From Earliella scabrosa (lineage: Eukaryota > Basidiomycota > Agaricomycetes > Polyporales > Polyporaceae), in assembly GCA_022605405.1 (NCBI GenBank), contig JABYQQ010000006.1, positions 1,178,001-1,242,000 on the forward strand: DNA of 64,000 nucleotides, given 5' to 3'. Below, in pieces: positions 10,035 to 22,586 of this stretch. The position numbers were made by a program, and so were the translations under genes. The notes beneath the pieces are model-generated. The model made no database searches. It was not told where the DNA came from and was given only the letters and a program-made list of their open reading frames with translations. How positions within the stretch are numbered: position 1 is the first letter of the stretch; each line of letters starts with the position of its first letter.

Positions 10035-13000
10035 ATGCCCTCACACACCAACTCACAATTCTGTTTGATACATTTGTACTCGTCTATCTGCAACTGCGGG
10101 ATCAGCATGCCTCGACCAGGTTCGGAGGGTGCTTGGATTTCCTGAGGTGTTCGACTGAGAATTCCTGTGATCAGCAGACACTTCAGTATTCCCCGCGAAT
10201 AATTTGCCACATGGAGAGGCGAGTGAACCTCATGGTGCGTTCGCATGTACGACTCGGGTCCATGTGGCGTCCTGAATCTCTGCTACATCAGACCTCTTGT
10301 CCGAACGTTCGTCGTCACTCGCTACAGTCAAGGACGGAGTAGCATGTGAGTGGTCATGAGTGTTCGATCGTATGTTCCCTGACAGAGTTGTCTGCCTTAG
10401 ACTCGCATCCTAACGAGGCAGGGCGTTCCATCGATATGCTACATGCGCCCGTCCTTGGAGCTACCCAGATGCTCAGGTCGCAGCCGAGCCCCCGTCTCGC
10501 GCTGATATCTGCGACGAACGATGGGCGGGACTCTTCTCGTAAGTGATACAACTTCTACGCTGGTCTTGTGGTATTGACGCACCATGCAGCTTCCCTTCTT
10601 GAGCCACGTCCACGTGGACGTTGGACTGTATGTAGAACGTCGGTCGACAGTGTATCGTCCGGTGCCGTACCTGCTTGCCCTCAGAGCACGACCAGACCAT
10701 CTGTAACTGGTCAGTCTGGCCGGATCTAGTCGTATTGACGCTGACGGTGTTTCAGGTCTCGTGTACCACCACTCTGCTTCGTCTATGGAACTCGAGCCCT
10801 GGTCAAGTCGGCGTCGAGGTGGGAGTAACGTTTGCTATCTGGAAGCTCTATATTCTCACCCCGGTCGGACCTTCGGAATTGCAGACATCGAGTCTTCCAT
10901 GCGTGAGTCGGGTTCATTTGGTGTCTACAGTACGACAGGATGTACTGACGTGTAGTCGGAACAGCAGTGGTATATCCTGTCGCACGTCCTAGACCAGACA
11001 AAGTGCATGGCTGCGAAGCCGGTGCGTGCGCGCAGCAACTCTAGTACTTGATGACCTTGATTGACACGGCTACTAGAACCGCTCCATGACACTACCATGT
11101 CGATGGCCGTGTCGGCGCATACACGGGACAGTAAGCTTCTGTGGTTGAGTATAATCGATGCTGATACTGATGACCATCATCAGTGCCACCCTCCTCGTCT
11201 ACCGACAATCCATTCGACTCAAGCGTCAATTCCCAGCTTGGTGAGTCTGGAGTTCCGATGCTGACGGCCGTAACTGATCCCATCTGCAGCTCTACATTCT
11301 CCTAGCCGTGTCGCGCGGCCTGTGGCGGACGGTCCCCTGCATGGTGAGTTCGACGTTGACTGTCCACTTCGGCTCTTGCTGATCGTGTCCGTTCTACTCT
11401 CGCGAATTTCGCGCACTGTACACTGCACTGCATACCATTCACGTTTATTGTGTGATCGTGGACATGATCGCGATACATCTGTTCCCGATGCAGCTCCTTT
11501 GACCGCGCGTTTCTTGAAGGTATACGAAGGTCAGCTTCAGTATGTCTCGAGATCTGTTACTAGAGCACATCTCGATACTATGTTTACGTTCAAATTTGCT
11601 ACTCGAGAACCCGATACTCACCACATGGAGATCAGACCGGGTGACCTCGTTGTTTCGTCGTCCCTGAGGCGAATAGTCGCCGGCTATGGACGATGGTCAG
11701 CTATTCAATTGAAAGGGCTCGCATCGCTCCACGGCATTGAATGTGGTGTGCGCGTTGCCGCTCGCGATATCATCGCTATGTTGCTCGAACATAGATGCAA
11801 TGCTGTAGTGTGTCACGAGTATGTGTATGTCTTTCGAATGCTTAAGAGTTCGAGAACATCTCTACTGAAAGTCTCGCACGCTATGAGAGGGCTGATGCAT
11901 AGTATGTGGGACGATGGTGCGGTCAATGGAGACGGGAACGTAACAGAGGCTGGCAGACTACTGAAAGACGACGATGACACCGCGATGCGTGCGTGCTCCT
12001 CCAATGCAGAGATTCCTGTTCACAACCCGCCTATAGACGAGTTCTGTCAGACGAGTGCTCGTGAAGGCGATGGCAGCGGTCGAGGGTCCGCTATCGGAAG
12101 CCCTGTAACACACCTGGGTGTTTCTGAATGTCCGCCCCATCTCGAGGTTGCGGATATTGCATTGAAGCGTCTGATTATAGAAGAGTGGGAGTTAGCGATG
12201 TCCACGCAGAGTCTTTCAGACGAGGTTTGCGCTGTATGCGCGCGATGCACACCAGTCAGCAAGATATTATACGTCGCGGCTAGGAAGCTGAACTTGCATC
12301 TGCTGTGCAACGAAAGTTTGCCGCACAATGTAATCCCTACAACATATAACTTCGATGTATATGAACGAGCTTTGTTGCATCCGAGGGGGTTGCTCAACAC
12401 GCAGGCCAAGGGAGATGTCAGGGTGTGTCAGGAATGCGACCGTGATCTGCGGAAGTCGGAGCGGGTGCCCAAGTTCTCGTTAGCTAACTGGCTGTATTAT
12501 GGAATAGAGAACTTGCCTGCGAATGTTGGGAAAGCATTCGCTACTGCAACAAGATCTGAGAAAGTACTGGTCTCCAGAGCCCGTGCTAGCAGGATAGCCT
12601 TCAAATTCAGTGAGCTTCCCGACCACAAGCCTAAGATCTCAGACCATGTGACGTCGCAGAGATGTGTGAAAGGTAATGTAGCAATACACCCTCAAGATTC
12701 GGCGAGACTCAGTGACGTCTTACCTCCTTCAGACGATGTTATCCGTGATTCTCTCTGTGCGGTGTTTGTTAGCAGCGATACAAAACTCACCCGACAGAAT
12801 ATTGAGGCTTGGAGACCCGAGCCTATTCTTGTTCGTAAATCTCATGTTAGGGACATTGTGGCTTTCCTGGTAGAGAGAAATCCAAACTATGCGGTGACAG
12901 GTACCTTTCGCGGGTTTAGTCAGCAGAACCTCGACCGTTTGTTTGGTATTGACAAAATTGCGGCTGACGAGGGGGTGCCATGTGCCATGGAGATAGGTTG

Positions 13001-16000
13001 TCTTGAGAGCAACGATGCGGTCGAAGCAGCGACTAGCGGGTACATCCCGGTGCGAGCGCCCTTGCACGCCGCAGATGGAGACGACTTGTTTATTGACAGT
13101 GTCGGGTACTTCTCGTCGGATATGACAGCGGTAGACCTGCAGGATATGAAGATGCGCGCGATGAGACATTGTCTTGGAGGAGGTCGATTTGTACAGTCTA
13201 GGACTGCAAGTCGATACGTAGCAGACTTTGATGAGCCTGCGTTGCTATCGTGGCTGTTTCCGCATCTAGATCCCTGGGGAATAGGCGGATTTTTTGACCC
13301 TCGTTGCGAGCGCGCTCTCTCTCTTGAAGACCAACTGAGATATCTCCTGAATCTGTCCGATTCGCGGTTCAGGGACGACCCCGACTTTGCGTTTGTATAT
13401 TATAATATTCACCGGAAGAAGGCTGTGTACGACTCTGTGACATTCAGAGTCAATTCGAGACAGCGAGAGGACATAGTGAACAAACTGCTCAACCTCGACG
13501 TGAGCAAACTTGATGATTTGATTCGCAAGTTCAAGGCCGATCCGCAGTACCGTCCTGACGGTGATGATGAGCGCAGTGTTCTGAGACTGCTATCTCGCGT
13601 AAGTGCAGTGACTCACGATCTCCCTGGTACAAACGGGTACAAGATCAGTCTGCGAAACCAGATACGATCGCTGATCACTTACAACGGCTCTCCCACATTG
13701 TTTGTCACGCTCAATCCGTCGGACGTGGACCATCCTCTTGTTCGGCTGTATGTAGGCCATAACATCCAATTAGAAGACATTGCTCGAGGAGAGGACATGT
13801 CTGCTTGGCAGCGGAGCTTGCTCGTTTCGCGTCATCCGGGAGCGTGCGCACGGTTCTTCGACACTATGATGAAGAACTTTATCAGTATAATTCTACGATA
13901 CGGGAAGGATGGAAGAGGACTGTTCGGAAAGTGCACTGGATACTACGGCACGGTAGAGGCACAGGGAAGAGGGACGCTGCACTGTCACATGTTGATCTGG
14001 TTGCAGGGACATCCCTCCCCCCAAGAGTTGCGTGACTGTTTGGCGTCGTCGGAAATCTATCAGCAGCATATGTTTCGATGGCTCGAATCCGTCATCAAAT
14101 GTGAGCTGTTGGGAACGAGTGAACCTGTACTAGAGCCTGGAGGCAGTCCGCTGTTACCTCCGGAACGAGACCCTGCTGTAGTGCATCCAGGTGTTGCTGC
14201 GACGTCACCATTGAGATCGTTCCGGGACTGGGAACAATTCAATGTCACATTTGAAGCCGTTGTGAATAGTCTAGTAAAGGAGTATAGCTGGCATCGACAT
14301 ATGAGCACCTGCTTCAAGTATGCAGCGAAGGGACCCGTACCAAACGAGCCTAAGATCCAGGACGCATTGTGTCGAATGAGGATTGATGGATCCACGCGTG
14401 CACAGTCGGAATTCGACTTGGAGAGCGGGTCTATCCTGCTACGCAGATTGCATCCGCGGATCGCCAACTTCAATGACATTGTAATGTTTCTAATGAAGTC
14501 TAACATGGACATCAAATTCATTGGCTCCGGGGAAGCGGCGAAGGCCTTACTGTATTATATCACCGACTACATCACTAAGCCTTCGATGAGCATGCATGAA
14601 GGAGTGAGTGCTCTGGCGTACGCTATCAAGAGACTGTCAGACAAACCAGTCAACGACGCTGGCAATGCGAGAGGAGCACTCAACGTGACGGTAAATAGCA
14701 TGATATCTAGACAAGAGCTCTCGTGTCAGCAAGTCATGAGCTACTTTCTTGGAGGCGGCGACCACTACAGCAGCCATAAGTTCCGAGTCTTGCACTGGGG
14801 TTCTTTCGATCGTTTGTTTCGACGACATTGTCACGAGGAAGAGCCGACGGCGGGAGGAGATGTAATTGAAACGGATGTAAGAGGTCAGACAGCTGAAGGG
14901 ACTGTGAATAGTAACTCGGACGTCGCAATGGTCGGTGACACTTACGGGGACAATGCTGAAGAACGCGGCTCTGATGCCGACACTTGTACGCTCGCGTTGG
15001 GTCATGGCTCCATCTCGGCAATCAATCAGCAGCAGGATTACATATACAGGCCGGTCGACGCTGCGTTTGATCAGCTATGCTTGTATGAGTTCATCGGCTC
15101 TGTGGAGAAGCTCAGTAAGAAGGCCGACAGGGGTGTTGTCAACACCACAAGGGACATCAACCACAACACCGCGCAACGTGGTGGTCGCAGGATGGAGCCG
15201 AGAGGCGTGTTCTCGTCTCACCTGCACAGCCAATACCATACACACGTCTTGAGACGACGAACCCTATGGATAGTTCCAGTTATTCTAGGAGACAAGATAC
15301 CTAGATCTGATAGAGGTGATGACGAGAAGAATGCGTGGGCACGGATGATGTCGATCCTGTTTGTGCCGTGGAGGGACCCGGTCGATCTAAAAGCCCCGGA
15401 TGAGACCTGGCTCATGGCATACGAGCGACACTTGCCTTCGATATCAGCTAGGAATGCACAGATCATCTCCAATATGAACGTTCTAGCGGAGTGCCGGGAT
15501 GTTCGGGATGCTCATACGGCTGCGCGACGAGCGGAGGGGCGAGCGATGTTACGGGAATGGTTAGATAGTCACGAAGACGAGGACGAGCTTCAACACGGAC
15601 CTGACGGGAGCCTTGACGAGTACGAGGTGTCGCGTGATCCTCGGTGGACTGGGTCAACTGCTGGAATCACAGATCTCAGGTTGTCAGAAGCGGCGCTAGA
15701 CACAAAGATAGGGTGTAACGCACGTATGGCCTTTGACTATTGCTACCACAGTAGGACGCCGGACGCAGTCACAGCTACGGATCCAAACTCCTCTCATCTG
15801 CATTCGTATTCATCGCTGAATGACCACAGCAAAGAGTCTGTGAGTCGACACGCGGACGTCATGCGACATCTGAAGAGAATGCGCCGACCGCAAAGGCACG
15901 TCGACGAGGAGACCGGGCGGTCTGGTAAAAGGCGGCGTGTGGGAGAAGTTGAAGCGGCCGTTGAGCTGACCACCTTACCTGAACCCGTGGAGGATACTGA

Positions 16001-17606
16001 ACAACCAGTATATAACCGGCTTTCCATTCAGAGGGCGATCGATACCATCGTGGCTGACATGGGTTTATCGCAAAATTGTGAACAGGAGCGTGCATTCCGT
16101 ATTATTGGGAACCATATACGTGACGGTAGCGGTCAGCTTCTCATGTACATATCTGGAGTCGGCGGTACAGGTAAAACGCACGTTGTCAAGTGTGTCTTGA
16201 AGTTGTTTGATATGCTGAACCGGTCAGATCAGATTCTCGTCAGTGCACCGACGGGAGCGGCTGCTTTGAATATAGATGGTTATACTGTGCACTCGCTCAC
16301 CATGTTGCCGTCAAAGACGCAGCGAAACGTCGAACTCCTGCAGAGCATTTGGAGATCTGTGAAGTATCTGGTAATAGACGAGGTTTCGATGATAGGGGCA
16401 AAATTCCTGTGTGACATATCAGAACGCATGCAGCAGGCTAAAGCCCCAGACGGACAGCGTGCATGCGAACCATTTGGCGGAGTAAATGTGATTTTCACGG
16501 GTGATTTTGGGCAGCTTAAGCCAGTGAGGGCTGCCACGCTGTATGACCACCGCTTGATTGAGAGGCCTGGGTCCCAGTCTGGTCAGACGGCTAACGGTAT
16601 CGGTGGTTTACGGGGTGTGTTCTTGTGGAGACAGGTTCGTACAGTCGTGAAGCTAATAAAGAATCAGAGACAGCTAGAGGATCCCACTTACGCTGAGCTT
16701 CTCTCGCGAGTGCGTACGGGAGAGTGCCGTGCAAATGGAACTGGCGATGTCGCTGGTTGCAGTGACTTCCAGATTCTTCACCAGCGCGTCCTGCAGAATG
16801 TCATGAGAAGTGAACCAGGCACACTCCGCGATTTCGCGGACGCACCTGTGATCGTCGGTACTAAGTCGCTGCGTGATATTATAAACACACGTAGGAGCTC
16901 CTTTCACGCGGCATCGTTAAGCGAGACTGTCCATTTATATCATGCTGTAGATAAGATTGATCGGGCCGTTGTACCTACCCGACTTCGCGATGCATTGTGG
17001 GACTTGCCATCCAGCTGCAGCGAAGACAGTGCAGGGAGATTGCCTTTGTTCAGGGGAATGAGAGTCATGATTCGAGAGAATATAGCGTTCAGTAAAAGAT
17101 TAGTGAATGGCGCGGAAGGAATAGTCGAGGACATACTGTGGGAGGAGCACTCCGGCCTACGTTATGCAACAGTGGTCTATATCAGGGTGCCCGGGTCGGG
17201 ACGGGTATGCGATGATCTCGAAGAGGATGTCGTCCCGGTCTTCCCAGAGTCCGTCAGCTTCCTGTGCAGTATGATGCTCAATGGGAGACGTACATCTAAG
17301 TCGGTGTCTAGGAAGCAACTTCCGTTGATGCCAGCTTACGCGTACACGGATTATAAGTCTCAGGGGAAGACTCTTGGACGCGCAGTCGTAGATATCGAGA
17401 GCGCAAACTCCATTCAGGGTATTTATGTCATGTTATCTAGAGTAAAGTCATTGCAGGGATTACTGATCTTGAGACCGTTCTCATCTGCAAAGTTGTTTAG
17501 AAGGATCTCCGAAGAGCTTCGCCAAGAGTTGGGACGTATCGATGACATGGCCGAGGCAACTCGCTGCGCCTTTGAGAACGCTGCATGCACAGATCAACGT
17601 TGCTAG
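10035..17606 (+). CDS. Helitron Rep-helicase (about 2,315 aa)
   Basis: Catalyses rolling-circle transposition: a HUH relaxase nicks and rejoins single strands and a PIF1-type helicase unwinds. The main exon 11494..17606 carries a helitron-like N-domain (TLNPSDVDHPLVRLYVG), the HUH core (RGTLHCHMLIWL, H1108 and H1110), the tyrosine motif (YYITDYITK, Y1300 and Y1304), Walker A GGTGKT at 1835, Walker B LVIDEVSMIG, motif FTGDFGQLKPV and a C-terminal SRVKSLQGL. Ten short exons are predicted upstream: 10035..10119, 10175..10234, 10292..10345, 10401..10538, 10590..10709, 10756..10902, 10956..11021, 11077..11130, 11184..11240, 11290..11343. All have GT-AG borders and keep frame. The last intron (150 nt) is in frame and may be retained, giving a start at 11322 instead. 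The catalytic part is certain; the 5' exons are inferred. Confidence 0.88.
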
Positions 17607-17651
17607 TCTGATGGACGGATGATGTATTCGCGCCTTACCTTGTCTAGGTGA

Positions 17652-17668
17652 GAGGCCATTTCGGCCTC
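17652..17668 (+). terminator. Perfect 6-bp stem hairpin after the Helitron gene
   Basis: GAGGCC, a five-base loop ATTTC, then GGCCTC, about 45 bp past the stop codon. A GC-rich hairpin is typical just inside a Helitron 3' end, where it stops strand transfer, but the expected CTRR terminus does not follow at once, so it could be an unrelated structure. Confidence 0.35.
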
Positions 17669-17979
17669 CGGCGGGCGGGCAGTCGTCTCTGCTACGGTGT
17701 TTGGATTGTGGTGGTAAAACTCTTACTTTCTACTTGTTATAAACCAGCCTGCCAAAAAATATCAGTCTGTTTGCAATATCTGGTTGTCGTAAGGGCGAGA
17801 TGGGCAGATTGACAGTCAGTGGTTGCTGTGTGTGCTTGCTAGACACTCACATACACTTCGACTCGTACTACTAGTATTGCAAAACTGTCGAGTAGCTTAT
17901 GTAGGTCTGGGCGCGGGTGGGGCATTCGGATGTGAAGGTGGCAACTGAGGGAGTTGTCGAGAGATGCACTGAGTTGCTG

Positions 17980-19065
17980 TTACGACTCTTGCGTATATCC
18001 CAGCTCCGCACGTTGCCCTACACCTCTCCTCGCTCGGGCCATCCGCTGGTCCTCTGGATCTCCCAGACTACTAGCATTGATCGCTCACCTGTCCCGGAAG
18101 ACTTCGCACAGGTTTACCGCTCAGGTCTTCGGGACCTCTTACCTGATCGTGAGTGTAGTTAGACGTTCGCGGACAGTCACGGCTAGAGCGAAGTGCTGGG
18201 CTGTGTGACGACCATGTTGCGAACATGCGCTGGATGAGAACGACGACACAGAACATGGGTCAGTGTTAGAGCAAGCACGAGAAGAGGTGAGAGGAGACCT
18301 GCTACAAGATGTTGGAAATGCCGACGTTGAAGTAGGGTGCAGTAGCCGCAGTCGCTGGTCGTAATCTTGAGCTTGTCTTTGGGTTTGTAGGATGAACGGG
18401 CTGGATGCCATGTACTGGATGCCGCAATGAAAATGGTATGCGTGGCTTGAGGCTCGCTGAGTGCATCTTCACTTGGATCCAAGGTCGGATGATCGGGATG
18501 TGCGCTCAACATATGAACGCGTAGCGCAGTGCAGACGATACGGAAGTACGGGATGGCAAAGGACTCAGTATTCGTAGGTGTGAATGGGTATAGTGTACAA
18601 CGTGTGAGCTTCGTCCACAAACTGTGAGGAACGTCTGCGGGAAGTTGTGGCGTGAATATGTCAGTCACCGATGAAAGACCAATGCAGGCGTACCTTCGCC
18701 GTCTCGACCGTTTCCCGTAATCCTCTCCGTCGAGCCTCCTAAATCTGCTTGAAGGAGACATGTACGTGACCACAGGGCTGTAGCTGAGGAATGGGGGAAT
18801 TGTGGACGAGACATGCTGCCAGGCGGATTGAAGAGCGATTGTCCGGGTTCTGCAGCTACATGCGAAGGGCGTAGGAGTGGTTGCGTGAGAACGCCATGGT
18901 GTGAGGTCACAGCTACGATTCAACCAGAAGGGCCACAAAGAATTGATGGGCGTATGCCGGGCAGAAGGCAGGCAGGATTAGATCGATAAATAGAGAAATT
19001 CTGCGATGTGCATGCGCACCGATTTCACCATTCCGTTCAAGCTGTGGCACTTGCCTCATCACCAT
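17980..19065 (-). CDS. Hypothetical five-exon protein (248 aa)
   Basis: Minus-strand exons 19020..19065, 18694..18912, 18299..18634, 18143..18200 and 17980..18067 join in one frame (249 codons with stop). The long third exon is the most protein-like, with a compact block ESFAIPYFRIVCTALRVHML and a His/Pro-rich loop. The C-terminus is basic. A single 251-codon reading frame over part of this span (18183-18938) switches frames between these exons and is less plausible. Start at 19065 is the first usable ATG; earlier exons are possible. No domain recognised. It is divergent from the gene starting at 19405, with about 340 bp between them. Confidence 0.45.
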
Positions 19066-19288
19066 CTGTCCTGAATAATCGAACAGGACGTTCACTGTTG
19101 TTGTAGTGGCTTGTCATTGAAGGGCGAGACGTGAGTTGAACGATGCAGGATATGAGAGCAGGAGCGTCGAGTTCAGCGCGTGAGGAGTTCGAGTTGAAGT
19201 TGACAAGCGCTCGCGTACGTAAGAGTCGGGCTCAGGGCCTCGGGCTCAGGCTGGCCGTCTTCTGCTTCAACCAAGTGTTCCTTTGCAA

Positions 19289-19348
19289 TCCTGCGTGTAT
19301 CCCTGCTTGTATCCCTGCTTGCATCCCTGCTTGTACCCCTGCTTGTGT
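19289..19348 (+). repeat. 12-bp tandem repeat, five units
   Basis: Five copies of a 12-bp unit close to CCCTGCTTGTAT, with one to two changes per copy, lie in the gap between two divergent genes. If translated it encodes ACIP repeats, but nothing else supports a gene there. Confidence 0.75.
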
Positions 19349-19404
19349 CTGCTCCGTGTTATCTTCGAGTCGTGTCTCAAGACTTGTATTCTGAACCTGA
19401 CGAG

Positions 19405-20841
19405 ATGGATAAGTTATCGGTCCTTCGGGTGACGCTCGAAAGACGCGTTGCGCTTATTCGATGTGGGTGGATGTTCGTAGCTGTCAATTGATCGTAGCTG
19501 ACGCCCTACATCATAGTGCGAGGAACAGGAGCTCGCCCCCGTCCCCAAGTTCCGATCCTGAGTGTGTTTGCCTTCGGGGATTGCCGTTCCTTGAGCTTGC
19601 AGCTCCACATGGGGCTCCAAGACGAAGATACTAGGCTGTTTGAATCTGCGAGAGTACGTCGTGATCGTTGGCTTCTGGATTATCTACTCACATTCTGCAG
19701 CGCGTCATGTCAAGGCTCTGGTACTCGTGTTTCCGAGCGGAATTGCCCTACCATGCTCAATCGCTCGATGATGCGGCGAAGTATGTTTCTCAGGTGAGTG
19801 TCCCATGGCTCTCATGGGGGGTCATATGAGAACCCGTGTACCTTGCAGGTCTTGCAGTCTCTGCCCTGGCTAGGTGTATGTTACGTCGACGCATGGCCTA
19901 TTCTTCAGTACGCACAATTGCATTTCGAATCCCGATCAGTGACCCAGCTCGCACAGAGCCGAGTGAGTGTATATTGGCACATTGCGCTGGCAAAATATCT
20001 CACCGCCGATTCTATCACGGCATGCTAGACGAGGCCGACCGGCGGTCAACCCCTGGAACTTCCCATAACAACGCTATCGCAAGGTACTTGTCTCTACTCG
20101 TTTGTGACCGATCGTCTCCTGACATGTCGCATTTATACTTCCAGATGCCGGTATTGGACAGCCCGTGTCTATGGTGAGCGTTGTTGGTGTGGATCGTGGG
20201 ATAAGCGAGCGATGCCAGAATGACATGCATTCCGAAGGAGATGTGCCGCGCGACTATGACTTGGAAGTGGTTCCTCTGCCAGATGAGATGCGTCTATACA
20301 ATCTCCTTCGGTCTCTTGGAGACACCGCGCTGCGCACGTTCCCGATCTGGCGTTGGCTTGGGCATTCCCAGGATGATACATTTGGTGAAGTGGACGATAT
20401 GACAGCTGATATGTGGAACCTGTGGCTTTTTTCTGTTCGTAAAGATGGGTATATCACCGAGAGCGAGTTCGTTGCCCTTCAATGCGCTGAATAGAGTTGA
20501 CAGCGCTGATCTGCTTATCTCATGTATCTGCATAGTTCGAGCTCTGTCGAATGGAACGTCGTCTCATTGTGTTCTTCCCCGCTCCTGTCGAGTCGCCTTC
20601 GCGTGTCTGGATTCTGTGCCCGGAGAGCGTCAGTGAGACCGTGGCTGGATACCGTAACAAGTTGTTGCCCCGCTGCAAATGTATCAGAGAGCATGAATGG
20701 GCTCTCACCACACTGCAACTTGCGCGTGTTTATCAATGCACTTGTAAATGCACGTATGATCATTGTACCTGCCGTTGTCCGGTCTCTGGTATCTTCCCTC
20801 TATCTTGTTGTGGTACCGTAGTATATATGCCTGTGATCTAA
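19405..20841 (+). CDS. Hypothetical multi-exon protein (253 or 347 aa)
   Basis: Exons 19405..19462, 19517..19653, 19701..19793, 19849..19962, 20029..20083, 20145..20173 and 20219..20494 give 253 residues with clean GT-AG borders. The fourth exon is aromatic-rich (LPWLGVCYVDAWPILQYAQL). A longer form splices at 20471 (weak GTTGCC donor) to an exon at 20536..20841, adding a Cys-rich tail with CKC, CTCKC and CTCRC clusters. The frame then reads straight through from TESEF into FELCRMERRL. If not joined, 20551..20841 would be a separate 96-codon gene. The clustered cysteines suggest metal binding but match no domain I know. Confidence 0.5.
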
Positions 20842-22586
20842 AGCGGTACATTGTTTGTCGTGATAGAACCTCCGTACCATTATGAGACATCCATCGCATG
20901 TCATTGCATGATGTCAGCCCATTTGGAAACATCTTGATATGGCAATTCATCAGGCATCTACCAGGCCGTTCGTGTCCTATTTTGGGGTCCCGCCGTACTG
21001 TTCTGGCAGCTATCGGCATTCCCTGGTCACGTGTTACATCACTTTGTATGTTAGAGTACTTGGTTGCCTGCTCATTGTTGTCTGTCTCCAATTATATCTC
21101 CCTGCTGTGTTGTCATGTACTGAGATATGCAGTACATCTAATGGAAATACAATAAATTCAGATACCAGTATCAATGTGTGCTGAGCTACAATGCACTACA
21201 TCTGTCCACTGCCAATCTATGGAGCACTGCATACTTGTTGTGAAGTGGGCCATTGTCTGGCAGGGCACGATTGATGAGGAAGGGAATAATTTATATAGAA
21301 ATGATATATGAATTTATAATGATCAACACTGTTTAGCTCAAGTTTGTGCTAGAGTTTCTATTACACAGAACTGCTTATAGTTGATTGAAATAATTTACAA
21401 ACCACTTCAGTTACTAGCTCAGTGTGTAGCCACAGGCCATACGATTCTAATGGTATATAACACTATATATTTTAGATGAAAACTGAGTGTGCTAGAATTG
21501 AAACAAACTTGTCTACATTGAGATGTTCCAAATCCGGTACGCTAGGCGCCCATTCACAATGCGCAAACAGCCCATTCTTCCCGATATGGGCAAGTTTATT
21601 TCTCTTCTAACTCGCTCAGTTTTGATCGGAAACATAAGATAATGTAATCAATATGTTCCCACGACATATGGCTACAATCCGAGGTGGTCGTTCGATTAAG
21701 CGCCCATCGGCCGAAGCTCCAAAAACGAGTGCGACATGTTCCCAACATGTCGCACAAATCATCGGATTTGTCGGCGTTTGGGCGCTTATTTGCGCGCTAA
21801 GGTGGCAGTGCCATGGGCGCCTGGGGGTCAGGCCAACCCTAGACTAGGGCTAGAGCCGGTAAACAGTTACTTACTGGGCGTCTGTTACAGTAAATACCGT
21901 TACTTACTTAAGGTAAGCGGAGTATGAAAAACGTTCCCACGGGCTCAGGTTTGCGTGACGCGGGATGGCGGAGAACGTCGTACTTAAAGGACGATCTCTT
22001 CGTTCCTCATCAATCGTAATTGGTGGCAGTATATGCTACCTGTTTTGCTACCTTATCCATGCAATGTGAGAATTCACTGAGATGTTGCATAGTGTGGTGC
22101 AACGTAGAAGTCACACTGACAATTAGTGGACTTGGCATCTGTTAGTGGTGTGGTCGTTGCTGCTAGACAAAGACATCTCAATCATTGAATAACAACAGCG
22201 CCACATCATTAGTTGAGATTGTGTGAGCATACTGTAATCATATCCATTCCATTGAGAATTCTGTCAGTCTGTTTAACATTAGTCTGCAATGGCTCTGTGT
22301 TGTTTGCAGGAATATACACACAACTTGATTGGAAGATGCAACAAAACTCTTCAAACCAAAGCTACAATTCTTGGCATCTACTCTTCATGATGTGAAATAT
22401 AAAACATGTATATACAAATAAGTAGGCATAAAACCAGAATTTAGATCATGTGCATTTCATGTGACCGTGTTCTGCTATGACGCGTGTCATATGATTGAGT
22501 ACTTTTGTTGAATGAACCTTATAGCACTCCATCAATAAGGTTCAATTTCCGATACTCCGATCAGACAACTACATATAAAGGCCAGC
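20842..22586. other. AT-rich intergenic region, no supported gene
   Basis: From about 21.2 kb the base composition turns visibly AT-rich compared with the flanks. Short open frames are present but none has coding character, a promoter or consistent splice sites. The one clear structure is the imperfect palindrome at 21697-21788. Confidence 0.5.
21697..21788. repeat. 92-bp imperfect palindrome
   Basis: Outer arms TAAGCGCCCA and TGGGCGCTTA (10 bp) enclose a perfect inner hairpin, GTGCGACATGTT / AACATGTCGCAC, at 21729-21740 and 21744-21755 with a 3-nt loop. The arm segments between them match only partly. It may be a small foldback element; no target duplication was identified with confidence. 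Confidence 0.7.

Larger units (their letters stand above)
9991..17668 (+). mobile_element. Helitron (rolling-circle transposon), ends not defined
   Basis: The assignment rests on the intact Rep-helicase gene. A GC-rich hairpin at 17652..17668 follows the stop codon by about 45 bp, as expected near a Helitron 3' end, but no CTRR terminus directly follows it and no 5' TC end was located. The true limits may be wider, including the small divergent genes on either side. Uninterrupted coding sequence argues for a recent, possibly autonomous copy. Confidence 0.55.

Noticed and set aside
18183..18938. Single 251-codon minus-strand ORF
   Set aside because: It crosses good splice sites and changes between coding frames; the five-exon model over the same strand is more protein-like throughout.
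19289..19348. CRISPR-like or satellite array
   Set aside because: Five 12-bp units without spacers; a simple tandem repeat in a eukaryotic intergenic gap.
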